Assembly: GCF_013376045.1 (NCBI RefSeq)
Contig: NZ_JABMJG010000006.1
Location: 1-64,000, forward strand
Length of the DNA stretch: 64,000 bases
Reading direction: 5' to 3'
Source of the DNA: Variovorax sp. SG517
GTDB lineage: Bacteria; Pseudomonadota; Gammaproteobacteria; Burkholderiales; Burkholderiaceae_C
In this document: positions 26,729 to 35,267 of the stretch, piece by piece
How positions within the stretch are numbered: the stretch's first letter is position 1
Layout: every line of letters starts with the position of its first letter
Notes under the pieces: generated by a model
Seen by the model: only the letters and a program-made list of their open reading frames with translations
Database searches by the model: none
Told to the model about the DNA's origin: nothing
Translations under genes and position numbers: made by a program

Positions 26729-28159
26729 ATGTTGCTCTCACCTCCTCTCCGCGCCAGCCAATCCTCTTCCATCGACCCGCGCTCCGCCGGACCCGATGCC
26801 GCGAACGATGCCGATGGCCTGCCGTTGCGGCAGCGCATCGCAGCCATCGCCGCCATCCTGGGTGCGGGTACTCTCGTCGTGCTCGACGGCGCGATCGCCA
26901 ACGTCGCGCTGCCGAGCATCTCCCGGCAATTGCATGCGACGCCCGCAGATGCGGTGTGGATCATCACGGCCTATCAGCTGGCGGTCGTGATGTTTCTCCT
27001 GCCCGCCTCGGCCATCGGAGCAAGGCTGGGCTATCACCGCGTGTTCGCCGGAGGCGTCGCGCTGTTCACCGCGGCATCGGTGCTGTGCGCGCTGTCCCCA
27101 TCGCTGCCGTGGCTCGTGGCCGCGAGATGCCTTCAGGGGCTGGGCGCCGCGGCGGTGATGCCGCTTGGCCTGGCGCTGCTGCGCTTCACCTATCCACGCC
27201 GGCTGCTGGCGCGCGCGATTGGCTGGAACGCGCTCACGATCGCAGGTGCCACCGCGGCGGGCCCCTCCGTGGGCGCCTTCATCCTCTCCACATCGAGCTG
27301 GCCGTGGCTCTTCGCGGTAAACCTTCCGATCGGCATCCTCGTGCTGGCGGCCTGCGCGAAATTGCCGCGCCCTGCACCGTCCCAGGACCGCATCGACCTC
27401 TGGAGCATCGCCCTCAACGCGATCATGTTCGCTTCCTTCGTGCTCGGAAGCGACCGGCTGCCTTCGAACCTGTTGCACGGCGGCGCGCTGCTCGGGCTGT
27501 CCATCGCCTGCATGCTGCTTCTGGTGCGCCGCGAGATGACGAAGAAGGCGCCCCTCGTACCGCTCGACCTGCTGCGCGTGCACTCCTTCCGCATCTCGGT
27601 CATCGCCTCTGTCTGCTGCTTCACCGGCCAGATGGCGAGCTACGTGGCACTGCCCTTCTACATCCAGCACGAGCTGGGTCAGAGCACCGCGACCACCGGC
27701 CTCCTGTTGACCCCCTGGCCCCTTGCTGTGATGCTGGCCGCACCACTGTCCGCGCGCCTGGCCCAGCGAGTACCGACGGCCTGGCTCTGCGCGGCCGGGG
27801 GCGCGTTCCTCGCGACCGGCTTGGCACTGTGCGCGCTGTGGCCGATCCACGGCAACCCCGCCCTGCCTATCGCGGTCTTCACGAGCCTCGCTGGCTTCGG
27901 CTTCGGACTCTTCCAGACACCCAACAACCAGAACATGCTGCTTTCAGCGCCCAAGGAGCGCAGCGGCGCAGCCGGCGGCGCGCAAGGGACAGCGCGGCTC
28001 ACGGGGCTGACGCTCGGCAGCCTGGCGATGAGCCTGATGTTCGGGCTGCTGCCCTCGCACAGCGCCGTGCATCTTGGACTGGCAATGGCTGCGTTGGCGG
28101 CCATGGTTGGGAGCGTGGTGAGCCTGCTCAGGAGTCCGGGCAGGACCGCGGCTGTGTGA
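26729..28159 (+). CDS. MFS transporter, DHA2 (14-TM drug:H+ antiporter) type
   Basis: A 476-residue inner-membrane transporter. The first helix carries the DHA2 signature VLDGAIANVALPSISRQL. Motif A-like AIGARLGYHRVFAGG, WLVAARCLQGLGAAAVMPLG and motif C-like AGATAAGPSVGAFIL follow. It probably exports a toxic compound using the proton gradient. It is divergent from a LysR gene, the common layout for inducible efflux pumps. No adaptor or outer-membrane component is adjacent. Confidence 0.88.
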   Translation: MLLSPPLRASQSSSIDPRSAGPDAANDADGLPLRQRIAAIAAILGAGTLVVLDGAIANVALPSISRQLHATPADAVWIITAYQLAVVMFLLPASAIGARLGYHRVFAGGVALFTAASVLCALSPSLPWLVAARCLQGLGAAAVMPLGLALLRFTYPRRLLARAIGWNALTIAGATAAGPSVGAFILSTSSWPWLFAVNLPIGILVLAACAKLPRPAPSQDRIDLWSIALNAIMFASFVLGSDRLPSNLLHGGALLGLSIACMLLLVRREMTKKAPLVPLDLLRVHSFRISVIASVCCFTGQMASYVALPFYIQHELGQSTATTGLLLTPWPLAVMLAAPLSARLAQRVPTAWLCAAGGAFLATGLALCALWPIHGNPALPIAVFTSLAGFGFGLFQTPNNQNMLLSAPKERSGAAGGAQGTARLTGLTLGSLAMSLMFGLLPSHSAVHLGLAMAALAAMVGSVVSLLRSPGRTAAV

Positions 28160-28321
28160 TCGTCCGCAGGAGGGAGCCGGTGCGTCGGCCACGCGCTGCC
28201 TTGGTTGAGCCATAGTTCATGGAAATCGAGCCATATCGCCGAGCGCACTCCACCGCACCGATCAGCCGGCCCGCAATGTGTCGAGCGATTGCGGTCACCG
28301 CCGGCCCGCCCTGCTCGCGTG

Positions 28322-28627
28322 CTAGCTCTTCCTGGCCCAGGCGCTGCACCAGCCCTTCGCATTCACCTGTTTTCCGGCAAACAACGCGCAGTTTCCCTGC
28401 GCGTCCGCCGGCCTGGATTGCCAGAGTGCGCAGCCGTTGCACAGCTGTGCGTTCTCGTGCTTCGGGTACTTCTTTGCATCGGCCCTGGTCGAGTCGGCGA
28501 CATAGCCGAGGGCCGCAGCCTGCGGATCCTTTTCATCGAGCACGGCCTGCGCGAAGGAACTGGAAACGCAAGCGGCAGCGCCGGAGGCGGCAAGGGTCAG
28601 CATGAAGATGCGACGGTTGGATTTCAT
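28322..28627 (-). CDS. High-potential iron-sulfur protein (HiPIP)
   Basis: A 101-residue precursor. The N-terminus KSNRRIFMLTLAASGAAACV looks like a Tat-type signal, as expected for a cofactor-loaded periplasmic protein. The mature part has Cys63-x2-Cys66-x13-Cys80-x13-Cys94, the HiPIP pattern binding one [4Fe-4S] cluster. It would carry electrons in the periplasm, possibly to a peroxidase or oxidase; the window encodes both a di-haem peroxidase and cbb3 oxidase. Its start overlaps the stop of a small membrane-peptide gene (ATGA). Confidence 0.9.
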   Translation of the reverse strand: MKSNRRIFMLTLAASGAAACVSSSFAQAVLDEKDPQAAALGYVADSTRADAKKYPKHENAQLCNGCALWQSRPADAQGNCALFAGKQVNAKGWCSAWARKS

Positions 28628-28779
28628 CGTGGGTCTTTCATTGTTTGCGAGGTGGAGACCGAACTCCGGGACGCCGCATCGCGCTCGTTCAGACCCGCCA
28701 GCACGAGGACGACGGTGGCAAGAAGCGTCGCGATGCAGAAGCCAAGAACTTGCAAGACCGCGTTCGATGTGATGTTCAT
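28624..28779 (-). CDS. Small single-pass membrane protein upstream of HiPIP
   Basis: A 51-residue product, MNITSNAVLQVLGFCIATLL and onward, with one hydrophobic segment (about residues 8-28) and a short polar tail. GAGG precedes the ATG by five bases, and the stop overlaps the HiPIP start by 4 bp, which argues it is translated. No family recognised. It may anchor or assist the HiPIP or simply couple its translation. Confidence 0.5.
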   Translation of the reverse strand: MNITSNAVLQVLGFCIATLLATVVLVLAGLNERDAASRSSVSTSQTMKDPR

Positions 28780-28814
28780 GGAAGCCTCGTGGGGATGGTT
28801 GGGACGGCCCGAAG

Positions 28815-29351
28815 TCATTCTTGAACGATCGGCTGCCCACGCCCTTGCGCAATATCAATTGCGCAAGATCCGCATGAACCAGGTGCCGCGTCGACAGGCC
28901 CGACTTCGTACAACAACTGCCCGTGAATGCCGGCCAGCGAAAGCGACTGCGTCAGCACCGCGACGAGGCTGGGCGCGCAGAGCTTCGGCAATTGCTCGAA
29001 GCAGGCCCAGCGGAATCCGTCCATCTCGGGCCGCCGCCGTCCATGCCGGTCGGTGTAGAAGCTGGAGCACACACAGGTCTTCGGCTCGAAGTGCCGCACC
29101 AGCACCGCGAAGAGCCGGAGCTTCTTGCCCTTGCGATACGGAAACAAACCGAGTTCCCTCAACTGCCCCGGCGACAGCGCAAGACCGCATTCCTCGGCGG
29201 CCTCTCGAGCCGCTGCCTGTGCCGCCTGCTCCAGCCCTTCCATCGCGCCCTTGGGGATGTCCCAGTAGCGGCTGTCGCTTGCGTGGCAGAGCAGCAGTTG
29301 CCCTGCCGTATCGAACACCAGGACGCCGCAACTGGTCGACTCGTTCATCAT
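28815..29351 (-). CDS. NUDIX hydrolase
   Basis: A 178-residue enzyme with an exact Nudix box: G-x5-E-x7-REAAEECGL (GAMEGLEQAAQAAAREAAEE then CGL). The N-terminal strand SCGVLVFDTAGQLLLCHASD and IPKG before the box are typical. It would hydrolyse a nucleoside diphosphate linked to another moiety, with Mg2+; the substrate is not predictable. The C-terminus is extended by about 25 residues after the fold. The start (MMNESTS) follows TGAGG that overlaps the htrA stop, so it is probably translated from the USP-htrA message. Confidence 0.85.
   Translation of the reverse strand: MMNESTSCGVLVFDTAGQLLLCHASDSRYWDIPKGAMEGLEQAAQAAAREAAEECGLALSPGQLRELGLFPYRKGKKLRLFAVLVRHFEPKTCVCSSFYTDRHGRRRPEMDGFRWACFEQLPKLCAPSLVAVLTQSLSLAGIHGQLLYEVGPVDAAPGSCGSCAIDIAQGRGQPIVQE
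28844..28867. promoter_or_regulatory. Perfect inverted repeat ahead of the HiPIP genes
   Basis: Arms CTTGCGCAAT and ATTGCGCAAG enclose ATCA. The site lies in the last codons of the NUDIX gene, about 65 bp before the small membrane-protein start. It could be an operator or an mRNA hairpin between the two units. Confidence 0.4.
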
Positions 29352-29361
29352 CACGGCAGCC

Positions 29362-30798
29362 TCAAGGAGTCGGCACGGCTTCATCGCCTGCGCGCCGAGC
29401 AACCGGGGCACGCGGCGCACTGCGCGGGAGAATCGGCACGTAGCTTCGAGCCGAACCGCGCAAGACCAGCAGCGCCACGGTGTCGCTCTCCCGCACGGAG
29501 CGGATCGCCGCGTCGAAGTCCGCCAGGCTGGCCACTTCCACGTCGTTGACCGCGATCAGCATGTCGCCATATCGCAGCCCCGCCAGCTGGGCCGAGCCCG
29601 AGACCGACTGCACGTAGAGTCCCGGAGAAGGCAGGCTGATGCCCAGCACCCCCTTGCGTTCCGCGAGTTCCAGTCCGAAGCGCGTTTCCTGCGCGGCGGA
29701 ACGCCCGGCCGGCCTGGGCGAGACATCGGGTGGGTTCTCGGCCACGTCCACCTGCACCATCAGCGGCGCCCTGTGACGCCAGACCTTCAGCGTGATGCGG
29801 TTGCCCTTGTGCGCTGCCGCCACGTGGTTCTGTATGTCGGCGTAGCCCATTGGGACGTCGGCCCCGACGGCCAGCACCACGTCGCCGCTGCGAAGCCCCG
29901 CCTCCGCGGCCGGGCTGCCCGGGTCGACTCGTACAACCAACGCTCCCTGGGTGGAAGCAAGGCCGAAAGCCGGTGCCAGCTCTGGAGTCAGAGGCTGGGT
30001 ACGGGCGCCAATGTGTCCCCGCCTCACGTGCCCGGTCGCGCGAAGTTCGTTGGCGACACGCATCACCGTATCGATGGGCAGGCTGAACGACATGCCGAAA
30101 TACCCCCCGCCAGGGGAGTAGATCATCGAGTTCATGCCCACCACTTCACCCCGTTCGTCGAAAAGCGGCCCGCCCGAGTTGCCTGGATTGAGGGCCACAT
30201 CGGTCTGGATCAACGGCACTCCGCTTCCCCCGGGTATGTAGCGTGGATTGGCGCTCACCACGCCGGCCGTCACGCTGCGCTCGAAGCCGAACGGTGCCCC
30301 CATCGCGGCCACCCGCTCGCCGGGACACAGGTCGCTGCCGCGGCCCAGGACGACGACCGGTAGGCCGGAAGCAGGGACTTTCAGCAAGGCAACATCGCTG
30401 ACCCGATCGACTCCCACCACCTCGCCGTCGAAGCGACGCTGGTCGGCGGTGACGACGGAGATGGCCTGGGCGCCGGCCACGGCGTGCGCACTGGTCAGGA
30501 TGTATCCGTCGTTGCCAATGATGAACCCCGACGCGAAGCCCCGCCCCCAACCTCTTTCCCATGGCATGGAAGGCCGCATCTCGCCGGCGACCGGCCGCTC
30601 GCTGCCGTTCTCCGTGACCATGATGCTCACCACCGCCGGCGACTGCCGCGCCGCGGCGGCCGCGAAATCGGCGGCCTGCGGCGCGGTCTGCACCCGCTCC
30701 AGGCATGACCGCGCCTGCGACCACGCCCCCGTTCCGCTGGCGAGCGCGAACGCGCCGAGGACGGCTGCGATCGCACTCCGCGTGACGGCGGCTTTCAT
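29362..30798 (-). CDS. HtrA/DegP-family periplasmic serine protease
   Basis: A 478-residue exported protease with signal peptide (KAAVTRSAIAAVLGAFALAS). The chymotrypsin-like domain has His105 (LTSAHAV), Asp135 (DRVSDVALLKV) and Ser208 (NPGNSGGPL). Two PDZ domains follow, each with a GxxxGDVxLAV/GDMLIAV core (about 300 and 415). Size and layout fit DegP/MucD. It degrades or refolds damaged envelope proteins. The start overlaps the upstream USP stop (TGATG), so it is coupled to a stress-protein gene rather than to the mucABCD locus. Confidence 0.92.
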   Translation of the reverse strand: MKAAVTRSAIAAVLGAFALASGTGAWSQARSCLERVQTAPQAADFAAAAARQSPAVVSIMVTENGSERPVAGEMRPSMPWERGWGRGFASGFIIGNDGYILTSAHAVAGAQAISVVTADQRRFDGEVVGVDRVSDVALLKVPASGLPVVVLGRGSDLCPGERVAAMGAPFGFERSVTAGVVSANPRYIPGGSGVPLIQTDVALNPGNSGGPLFDERGEVVGMNSMIYSPGGGYFGMSFSLPIDTVMRVANELRATGHVRRGHIGARTQPLTPELAPAFGLASTQGALVVRVDPGSPAAEAGLRSGDVVLAVGADVPMGYADIQNHVAAAHKGNRITLKVWRHRAPLMVQVDVAENPPDVSPRPAGRSAAQETRFGLELAERKGVLGISLPSPGLYVQSVSGSAQLAGLRYGDMLIAVNDVEVASLADFDAAIRSVRESDTVALLVLRGSARSYVPILPRSAPRAPVARRAGDEAVPTP

Positions 30799-31220
30799 CA
30801 GCCCACCAGCAAAACCGGCACGGAGCACGCCGCCAGCACCTTGGTGGCGACCGATCCCAGCACCAGGCTTGCCAGGGCGCCCTGGCCTCTCGATCCCATG
30901 ATGACGAGATCAAACTGCCCCTTCTGCGCGAGCGAGGCGATTTCCTCCGCCGGATGTCCTACCCGGTGCTCGAAGTGCGCCTGGATGCCGTTGCGGGTCA
31001 GCAGCTCGCGCACGGGCTCGAGCACCATCCGCGCATCGTCTTCGTAGTAGCCATGCACGACCTCCGGTCCCGCGAAGGCCGCGGCGCGGTGCGGCACAGG
31101 CAGCACCGCGTGGAAGACCGTGAAGGCGTGGCCCGCATTCGACCATGCCTTGTGCGTGGTCAGGTAGGTCAGCATGCGGTCGGTGTAGTCGCTGCCGTCG
31201 ACAGCGAGCAGGATCTTCAT
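30798..31220 (-). CDS. Universal stress protein (single UspA domain)
   Basis: A 140-residue cytoplasmic Usp with KILLAVDGSDYTD at the N-terminus and the ATP-binding signature GSRGQGALASLVLGSVATKV near the end. It is the first gene of the usp-htrA-nudix run. A degenerate FNR-like box lies 67 bp upstream, matching the spacing of better boxes in this island. Confidence 0.92.
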   Translation of the reverse strand: MKILLAVDGSDYTDRMLTYLTTHKAWSNAGHAFTVFHAVLPVPHRAAAFAGPEVVHGYYEDDARMVLEPVRELLTRNGIQAHFEHRVGHPAEEIASLAQKGQFDLVIMGSRGQGALASLVLGSVATKVLAACSVPVLLVG

Positions 31221-31286
31221 GATGGGTTCCTTCGGCGGGACGTTTCCCCCGTGCCCCGATGCTCGCCCCGACCTCCGTCCCCGCCC

Positions 31287-31300
31287 TTGATGCAGCGCAA
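31287..31300 (-). promoter_or_regulatory. Degenerate FNR-type box before usp-htrA
   Basis: TTGAT-GCAG-CGCAA: a perfect left half and an imperfect right half (CGCAA for ATCAA), 67 bp from the start at 31220. Included because the spacing agrees with stronger sites nearby. Confidence 0.3.
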
Positions 31301-31312
31301 GGCCGCGCCGGC

Positions 31313-31897
31313 CTAGAGGGCCGGCCCCAGCCCGATGGGCGCCGGAACGACGTTGACGATGCGCGTGAAGAGCGCGCTGTACTCGAGGTCCGGCACATGC
31401 CCGGTCATCGGATCACGGTTCTGCGCGAAGGCCTCGTCCAGGTCGCGCCAGTCGTCTTCCGTCAGCACGCGCTCGGCCAGCGGCAGGATCTCCCGCTCCT
31501 CCTGCGCCATGTGGTCCAGGTAGAAGTCGACGTACTCCTCCACCGTGCGCTCGAAGTCCTCGCGCCTCGATTCGCCGAGCATCTCGAACGCGAGCAGCGC
31601 GTGCTCCACGTTGCGGATCCTGCGCTCGCCTTTGGCATGGTCGCCGTCGAGCTTGTCGAGCAGGTCGCGCGAGATCGGCGTCCTGGCGCGCAGCTTCGGA
31701 AACAGCAACTCCGTTTCCTTGCGGTGATGGCGCTTCTCGGGAAATTCGTCCACGTAGAAGAGCATGGCCCTGAGCGTCGCGAAGTCGGGCAGCGTGCCTT
31801 TCCTGCGGTGCTGCTCGAGCAGCATGACGATGGAACGCAGCATGGCGGCGAGCGCCGCATGCTCCTGGCGGATGATGCGGATGGTGGCGTGGGGCAT
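31313..31897 (-). CDS. Hemerythrin HHE-domain protein
   Basis: A 194-residue di-iron-type protein. Metal-ligand candidates are His13 in IIRQEHAAL, the FPEKRHHRKETELLFP cluster, the GDHAKGERRI His, and the late HMAQEEREILP motif, the standard HHE four-helix pattern. Such proteins bind O2 or NO, or serve iron and oxidative-stress sensing. The ATG at 31897 is preferred because AGGAAGA precedes it; an ATG at 31915 is also in frame. An FNR-type box 52 bp upstream suggests induction at low oxygen. Confidence 0.88.
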   Translation of the reverse strand: MPHATIRIIRQEHAALAAMLRSIVMLLEQHRRKGTLPDFATLRAMLFYVDEFPEKRHHRKETELLFPKLRARTPISRDLLDKLDGDHAKGERRIRNVEHALLAFEMLGESRREDFERTVEEYVDFYLDHMAQEEREILPLAERVLTEDDWRDLDEAFAQNRDPMTGHVPDLEYSALFTRIVNVVPAPIGLGPAL

Positions 31898-31948
31898 GAG
31901 GGTCTTCCTGTGCATGCACCGAGGGTCGCTCTTTCATGGCGCGCGGCC

Positions 31949-31962
31949 TTGTTCCAGATCAA
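31949..31962 (-). promoter_or_regulatory. FNR-type box for hemerythrin gene
   Basis: The minus strand reads TTGAT-CTGG-AACAA, one base off the TTGAT-N4-ATCAA consensus, 52 bp before the hemerythrin start. Confidence 0.55.
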
Positions 31963-31988
31963 ACCCCAGCCAGCCACGGCTTGCGGGT

Positions 31989-32002
31989 TTGATCAATGTC
32001 AA
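31989..32002 (+). promoter_or_regulatory. FNR-type box for divergent universal stress gene
   Basis: TTGAT-CAAT-GTCAA, one base off consensus, 61 bp before the USP start at 32063. It is paired back to back with the box at 31949. Confidence 0.65.
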
Positions 32003-32062
32003 GCCGCGCGCGCCGGCCCTCCGGATACTGGAGCGATCCAATCAACAGACCGGAGTCGTGCC

Positions 32063-32569
32063 ATGTACCAGCGAATTCTTGTGCCCATCGACGGCAGTTC
32101 CACGTCCGCGCGCGGCCTGGCCGAGGCCATCGAGCTCGCGAAGCTCACGGGCGGATGCCTGCGGGTGGCGCATGTCATCGACGAACTGTCGTTCGCCCTC
32201 GCGATGGACGCCTATGCGGGCTACGCCGGCAACTGGCTCGAGGAGCTGCGCGGCAACGCCAGGAAACTGCTCGAGGACGCGCGCGCCAAGGCTGCGGCCG
32301 AAGCCGTGGAAGCAGACATCGTGCTGCTCGACAGCTTCAAGGGCACCGTGCACGACCAGCTCATTGCCGCAGCGCAGGCCTGGAAGGCCGAGCTGATCGT
32401 CATCGGCACCCACGGCCGCAGGGGCATCGGCCGCTGGGTCATGGGCAGCAGCGCGGAGCACATCCTGCGCATGTCGCCCGTGCCGGTGCTGCTGGTGCGC
32501 GCGCCCGAGAGCGCGAAGACGGAACATGAGCGCTTCACCCTGCCGAGCGGGGAACTGGCCAGCCAGTGA
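32063..32569 (+). CDS. Universal stress protein
   Basis: A 168-residue Usp: MYQRILVPIDGSSTSARGLA at the N-terminus, ADIVLLDSFKG in the middle, and the nucleotide-binding signature GTHGRRGIGRWVMGSSAEHI. The start follows GGAG with nine-base spacing. A 15-residue charged tail extends past the domain. It is divergent from hemerythrin and shares the FNR-box pair, so both likely respond to oxygen limitation. Confidence 0.92.
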   Translation: MYQRILVPIDGSSTSARGLAEAIELAKLTGGCLRVAHVIDELSFALAMDAYAGYAGNWLEELRGNARKLLEDARAKAAAEAVEADIVLLDSFKGTVHDQLIAAAQAWKAELIVIGTHGRRGIGRWVMGSSAEHILRMSPVPVLLVRAPESAKTEHERFTLPSGELASQ

Positions 32570-32642
32570 GCGAGGGGGCTGTCCGCCGGGGGATGCCGAA
32601 GCGCTGAAACCGCGAGATGGCGCCGCCGGCCCCCGGCGCGGC

Positions 32643-33482
32643 TCAATGCGCGACAAGAACCGGCACTGTCATCTGCGCGAGGATCTGCTGCGTCACGCCC
32701 CCCAGTATCTTTTCGCGCAGGCGCGAATGGCCGTAGCCGCCCATCACCAGAAGCGCGGCACCCAGCTCGGCGACCCTCGACAGCAGCGCATCGGCGATGC
32801 CGGTCTCCGTCACTTCCGACTCCGCGCGCGCCTGCACGCCGTGGCGCAGCAGGAACTGGATCACCTCGGGCAGCAGCAGCCGCTGCGCGTCTTCCTCGTC
32901 GCGCGGATGGCGCAGCGACAGGAGCGTGACTCGCGCGCCGCGCAGCGCCGGCAATGCCGCGTGCAGGGCCACGGCCGCCTCGCGCGAGCCGTCCCAGGCC
33001 ACAACGACGCTCTTCGGCACGCCGGAGAACTCACCCGCCGACGGAACGACCAGCACCGGCCTGCCCACTTCCATCAGCACCTGCTCGGCAAGACCATGCA
33101 CCGTGGTGTCTCCACGGTTCGAATCGTCGCTCTGGCCAAGCACCACCAGGTCGCTCGCATGCCCGTAGCGAACCACGGCGTCCACCGTGAGGCCGTCGAC
33201 CAGCTGCACCTCGTACGACAGCGGCCCGGACGCGGCAATGCCCTGCCTGAACTCCCGCGCGATGCCCTCGGCGCGCCGTCGCAGGTAGTCGGCGGACTCG
33301 GCGATGTAGTCGGTCATGCCGGTGGCGATGGCACTGGCGGGAATCACGCCGTCGTGGAGGCCGGTGGGTATCAACCCGGTCAGGTGGCTCTCGTGCGAGC
33401 GCGCCCACCGTGCCGCCAACGCAGCGCGCTCGGGGCAGCGGGTCGATGGGTCCAGGTGGACGAGGATGGTTCTGAAGTTCAT
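32643..33482 (-). CDS. Tandem-domain universal stress protein
   Basis: A 279-residue protein of two Usp folds. The N-terminal domain (NFRTILVHLDPSTRCPERAA) lacks the glycine-rich ATP motif (GQSDDSNRGDTTVHGLAEQV). The C-terminal domain (KSVVVAWDGSREAAVAL) has GGYGHSRLREKILGGVTQQI, close to the ATP-binding pattern. GAGG precedes the start. It is the third gene of a desaturase-small protein-usp group. Confidence 0.9.
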   Translation of the reverse strand: MNFRTILVHLDPSTRCPERAALAARWARSHESHLTGLIPTGLHDGVIPASAIATGMTDYIAESADYLRRRAEGIAREFRQGIAASGPLSYEVQLVDGLTVDAVVRYGHASDLVVLGQSDDSNRGDTTVHGLAEQVLMEVGRPVLVVPSAGEFSGVPKSVVVAWDGSREAAVALHAALPALRGARVTLLSLRHPRDEEDAQRLLLPEVIQFLLRHGVQARAESEVTETGIADALLSRVAELGAALLVMGGYGHSRLREKILGGVTQQILAQMTVPVLVAH

Positions 33483-33554
33483 GAATGCCTCGCTGAGCGG
33501 CGCGCCGCATCCGGCGCGAAAGGACGATGTGGGTTGGACCGGGTGCTCTCTCGC

Positions 33555-33845
33555 CTAGCCATCCAGCGGCACGCCACCGCCGAACCGGCAGATCCATTGG
33601 TCCATGAGCTCGCGCTGGGCGGCTGCCGTTGCGCGCTGCCAGGCCGCGAACATTTCCCACTGAGCTCGTTGCGCGAGCAGAACGCTGCGGCCGACGGCGA
33701 TCTGCCAGTCCATCGCCGCCTGGAGGTAGCGCGCGTCCAGGGGCGCCGGCGCCGGTGCCGTCGGGGTTCCGGAGAAGCTGTCCTTGGCCATGCGAGATGT
33801 CTCCTTGGGTCGGGTATCCGCGAGGGGTATTCCTGCACTCTTCAT
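33555..33845 (-). CDS. Small hypothetical protein with phasin-like helix
   Basis: A 96-residue product. AGGAG six to seven bases before the ATG at 33845 decides the start; MAKDSF at 33791, with AAGGAG nine bases upstream, is the alternative. After a Pro/Ala-rich segment (TPTAPAPAPL) comes one long amphipathic helix rich in Ala, Gln and Trp (DWQIAVGRSVLLAQRAQWEM onward). That recalls short phasin-type granule or membrane-surface proteins, but I do not recognise the family. It sits between the desaturase and the tandem Usp. Confidence 0.65.
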   Translation of the reverse strand: MKSAGIPLADTRPKETSRMAKDSFSGTPTAPAPAPLDARYLQAAMDWQIAVGRSVLLAQRAQWEMFAAWQRATAAAQRELMDQWICRFGGGVPLDG

Positions 33846-33870
33846 TCGCATCTCCTCGGCATGGCCTCGC

Positions 33871-35055
33871 TCAGGCATAGGAACGCAGGCGGCGCGAAAA
33901 ATCGGCCAGGGGCGCGATGCCGCTCGCCTCCGCGCGCTGGCACCAGTCCTGCAGCTGCCTGGCGAGCTGGTCGCCGGTGGCCGCGGAACGGCTCCACAAG
34001 GCCGTGAGCTCCGCGCGCATCGCGTACATGGTGGCCAGCGCCTGCGATGCATTCAAGGCCTGCACCACCTGCCTGTAGCGGGACGGACCGAGCAGCGCCT
34101 GGTTCTTGCCGAGCCATGGCTTCACCGCCTTCAGCGCACGCGCGGCTTCCGGGGACATGCGGCGCAGGCGGCCGAGTTCGGCCACGCAGGCCTTCTTCAG
34201 CGAACGCGTGTAGTTCGACAGAACGTCGTAGTGGCAGCGGATGACGGCCTGCACCGTCGCGAGGTCGACGTTCGCCTTCGGCGCGACCAGGCGCGGCACG
34301 GGCGCCACGTGCTTCACCCTGGCGAGCCCCAAGGCCTGCAGCACGCGGATGTAGAGCCAGCCGATGTCGAACTCGAACCACCTGTTCGAGAGCTTGGCCG
34401 AGGCGGGAAAGGCATGGTGGTTGTTGTGCAGCTCCTCGCCGCCGATCAGGATGCCCACCGGGAAGATGTTCGTGCTGGCGTCGCGCGCGGGCCAGTTGCG
34501 GTAGCCCCAGTAATGGCCGATGCCGTTGACGACACCGGCCGCCCAGAACGGAATCCATGCGATCTGCACAAGCAGGACCAGCCCGCCCGGCACCACGCCG
34601 AAGAGCGCCATGTCCACGAGGCCCATCAGCACGATGCCGAGGATCTTGTGCTTCGAATAGAGCCTGCGCTCGAGCCAGTCGTCGGGCGTGCCGTGGCCGT
34701 AGCGTTCCAGCGTCTCGGCCTGCCTCGCCTCGCGCATGTAGAGGAGCACACCGCTCCACAGCACGCGGTTGAGCCCGTGTACCTGGGGGCTGTGCGGGTC
34801 TTCCGGGGTTTCGCATTTCGCGTGGTGCTTGCGGTGAACGGCGGCCCATTCCCGCGTGACCATGCCGGTGGTCAGCCACAGCCAGAAGCGGAAGAAATGG
34901 CTCGCCGCCGGATGCAGCTCGAGCGCGCGGTGCGCCTGGTGGCGGTGCAGGAAGATGGTGACCGAAGCGATCGTGACGTGCGTGAGCGCCAGCGCGGCCA
35001 GCGCCGTGCCCCACCATGGAAGATCGAGCGCGCCGGAATGAAGCAATGAGTACAT
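33871..35055 (-). CDS. Membrane fatty-acid desaturase with C-terminal extension
   Basis: A 394-residue di-iron membrane desaturase. The three histidine boxes are HRHQAH (37-42), HRKHH (74-78) and HNNHH (210-214), with hydrophobic helices between. This is the acyl-CoA/acyl-lipid delta-9-type arrangement. The desaturase fold normally ends soon after the third box; here about 130 extra charged, helical residues follow (from KANVDLATVQAVIRCHYDVL to LADFSRRLRSYA). GAGG precedes the ATG. An FNR-type box 54 bp upstream is notable, since the enzyme needs O2. Confidence 0.88.
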   Translation of the reverse strand: MYSLLHSGALDLPWWGTALAALALTHVTIASVTIFLHRHQAHRALELHPAASHFFRFWLWLTTGMVTREWAAVHRKHHAKCETPEDPHSPQVHGLNRVLWSGVLLYMREARQAETLERYGHGTPDDWLERRLYSKHKILGIVLMGLVDMALFGVVPGGLVLLVQIAWIPFWAAGVVNGIGHYWGYRNWPARDASTNIFPVGILIGGEELHNNHHAFPASAKLSNRWFEFDIGWLYIRVLQALGLARVKHVAPVPRLVAPKANVDLATVQAVIRCHYDVLSNYTRSLKKACVAELGRLRRMSPEAARALKAVKPWLGKNQALLGPSRYRQVVQALNASQALATMYAMRAELTALWSRSAATGDQLARQLQDWCQRAEASGIAPLADFSRRLRSYA

Positions 35056-35108
35056 GGATACCTCGTGAACTGTGCGCGCGATTCTGCGCAGCGCGCCCGG
35101 CAACGGCC

Positions 35109-35122
35109 TTGATGCACGTCAA
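35109..35122. promoter_or_regulatory. FNR-type box between desaturase and response-regulator genes
   Basis: TTGAT-GCAC-GTCAA, one base off consensus. It is 54 bp before the desaturase start (minus strand) and 146 bp before the response regulator (plus strand), so the desaturase operon is the likelier target. Confidence 0.6.
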
Positions 35123-35267
35123 CATGCCGCGCTCACTCTTGCGCCATGGCCTGGCACCCTGCCCTCCACCGGGCTTCCAGGGGGGGCCGCGGCGCAGCGT
35201 GCGTGCTACGCTCCCGTTGATACAGGGTGCCCACGACACCCGCATTCCATTTTCTTCCCGCCATCGC

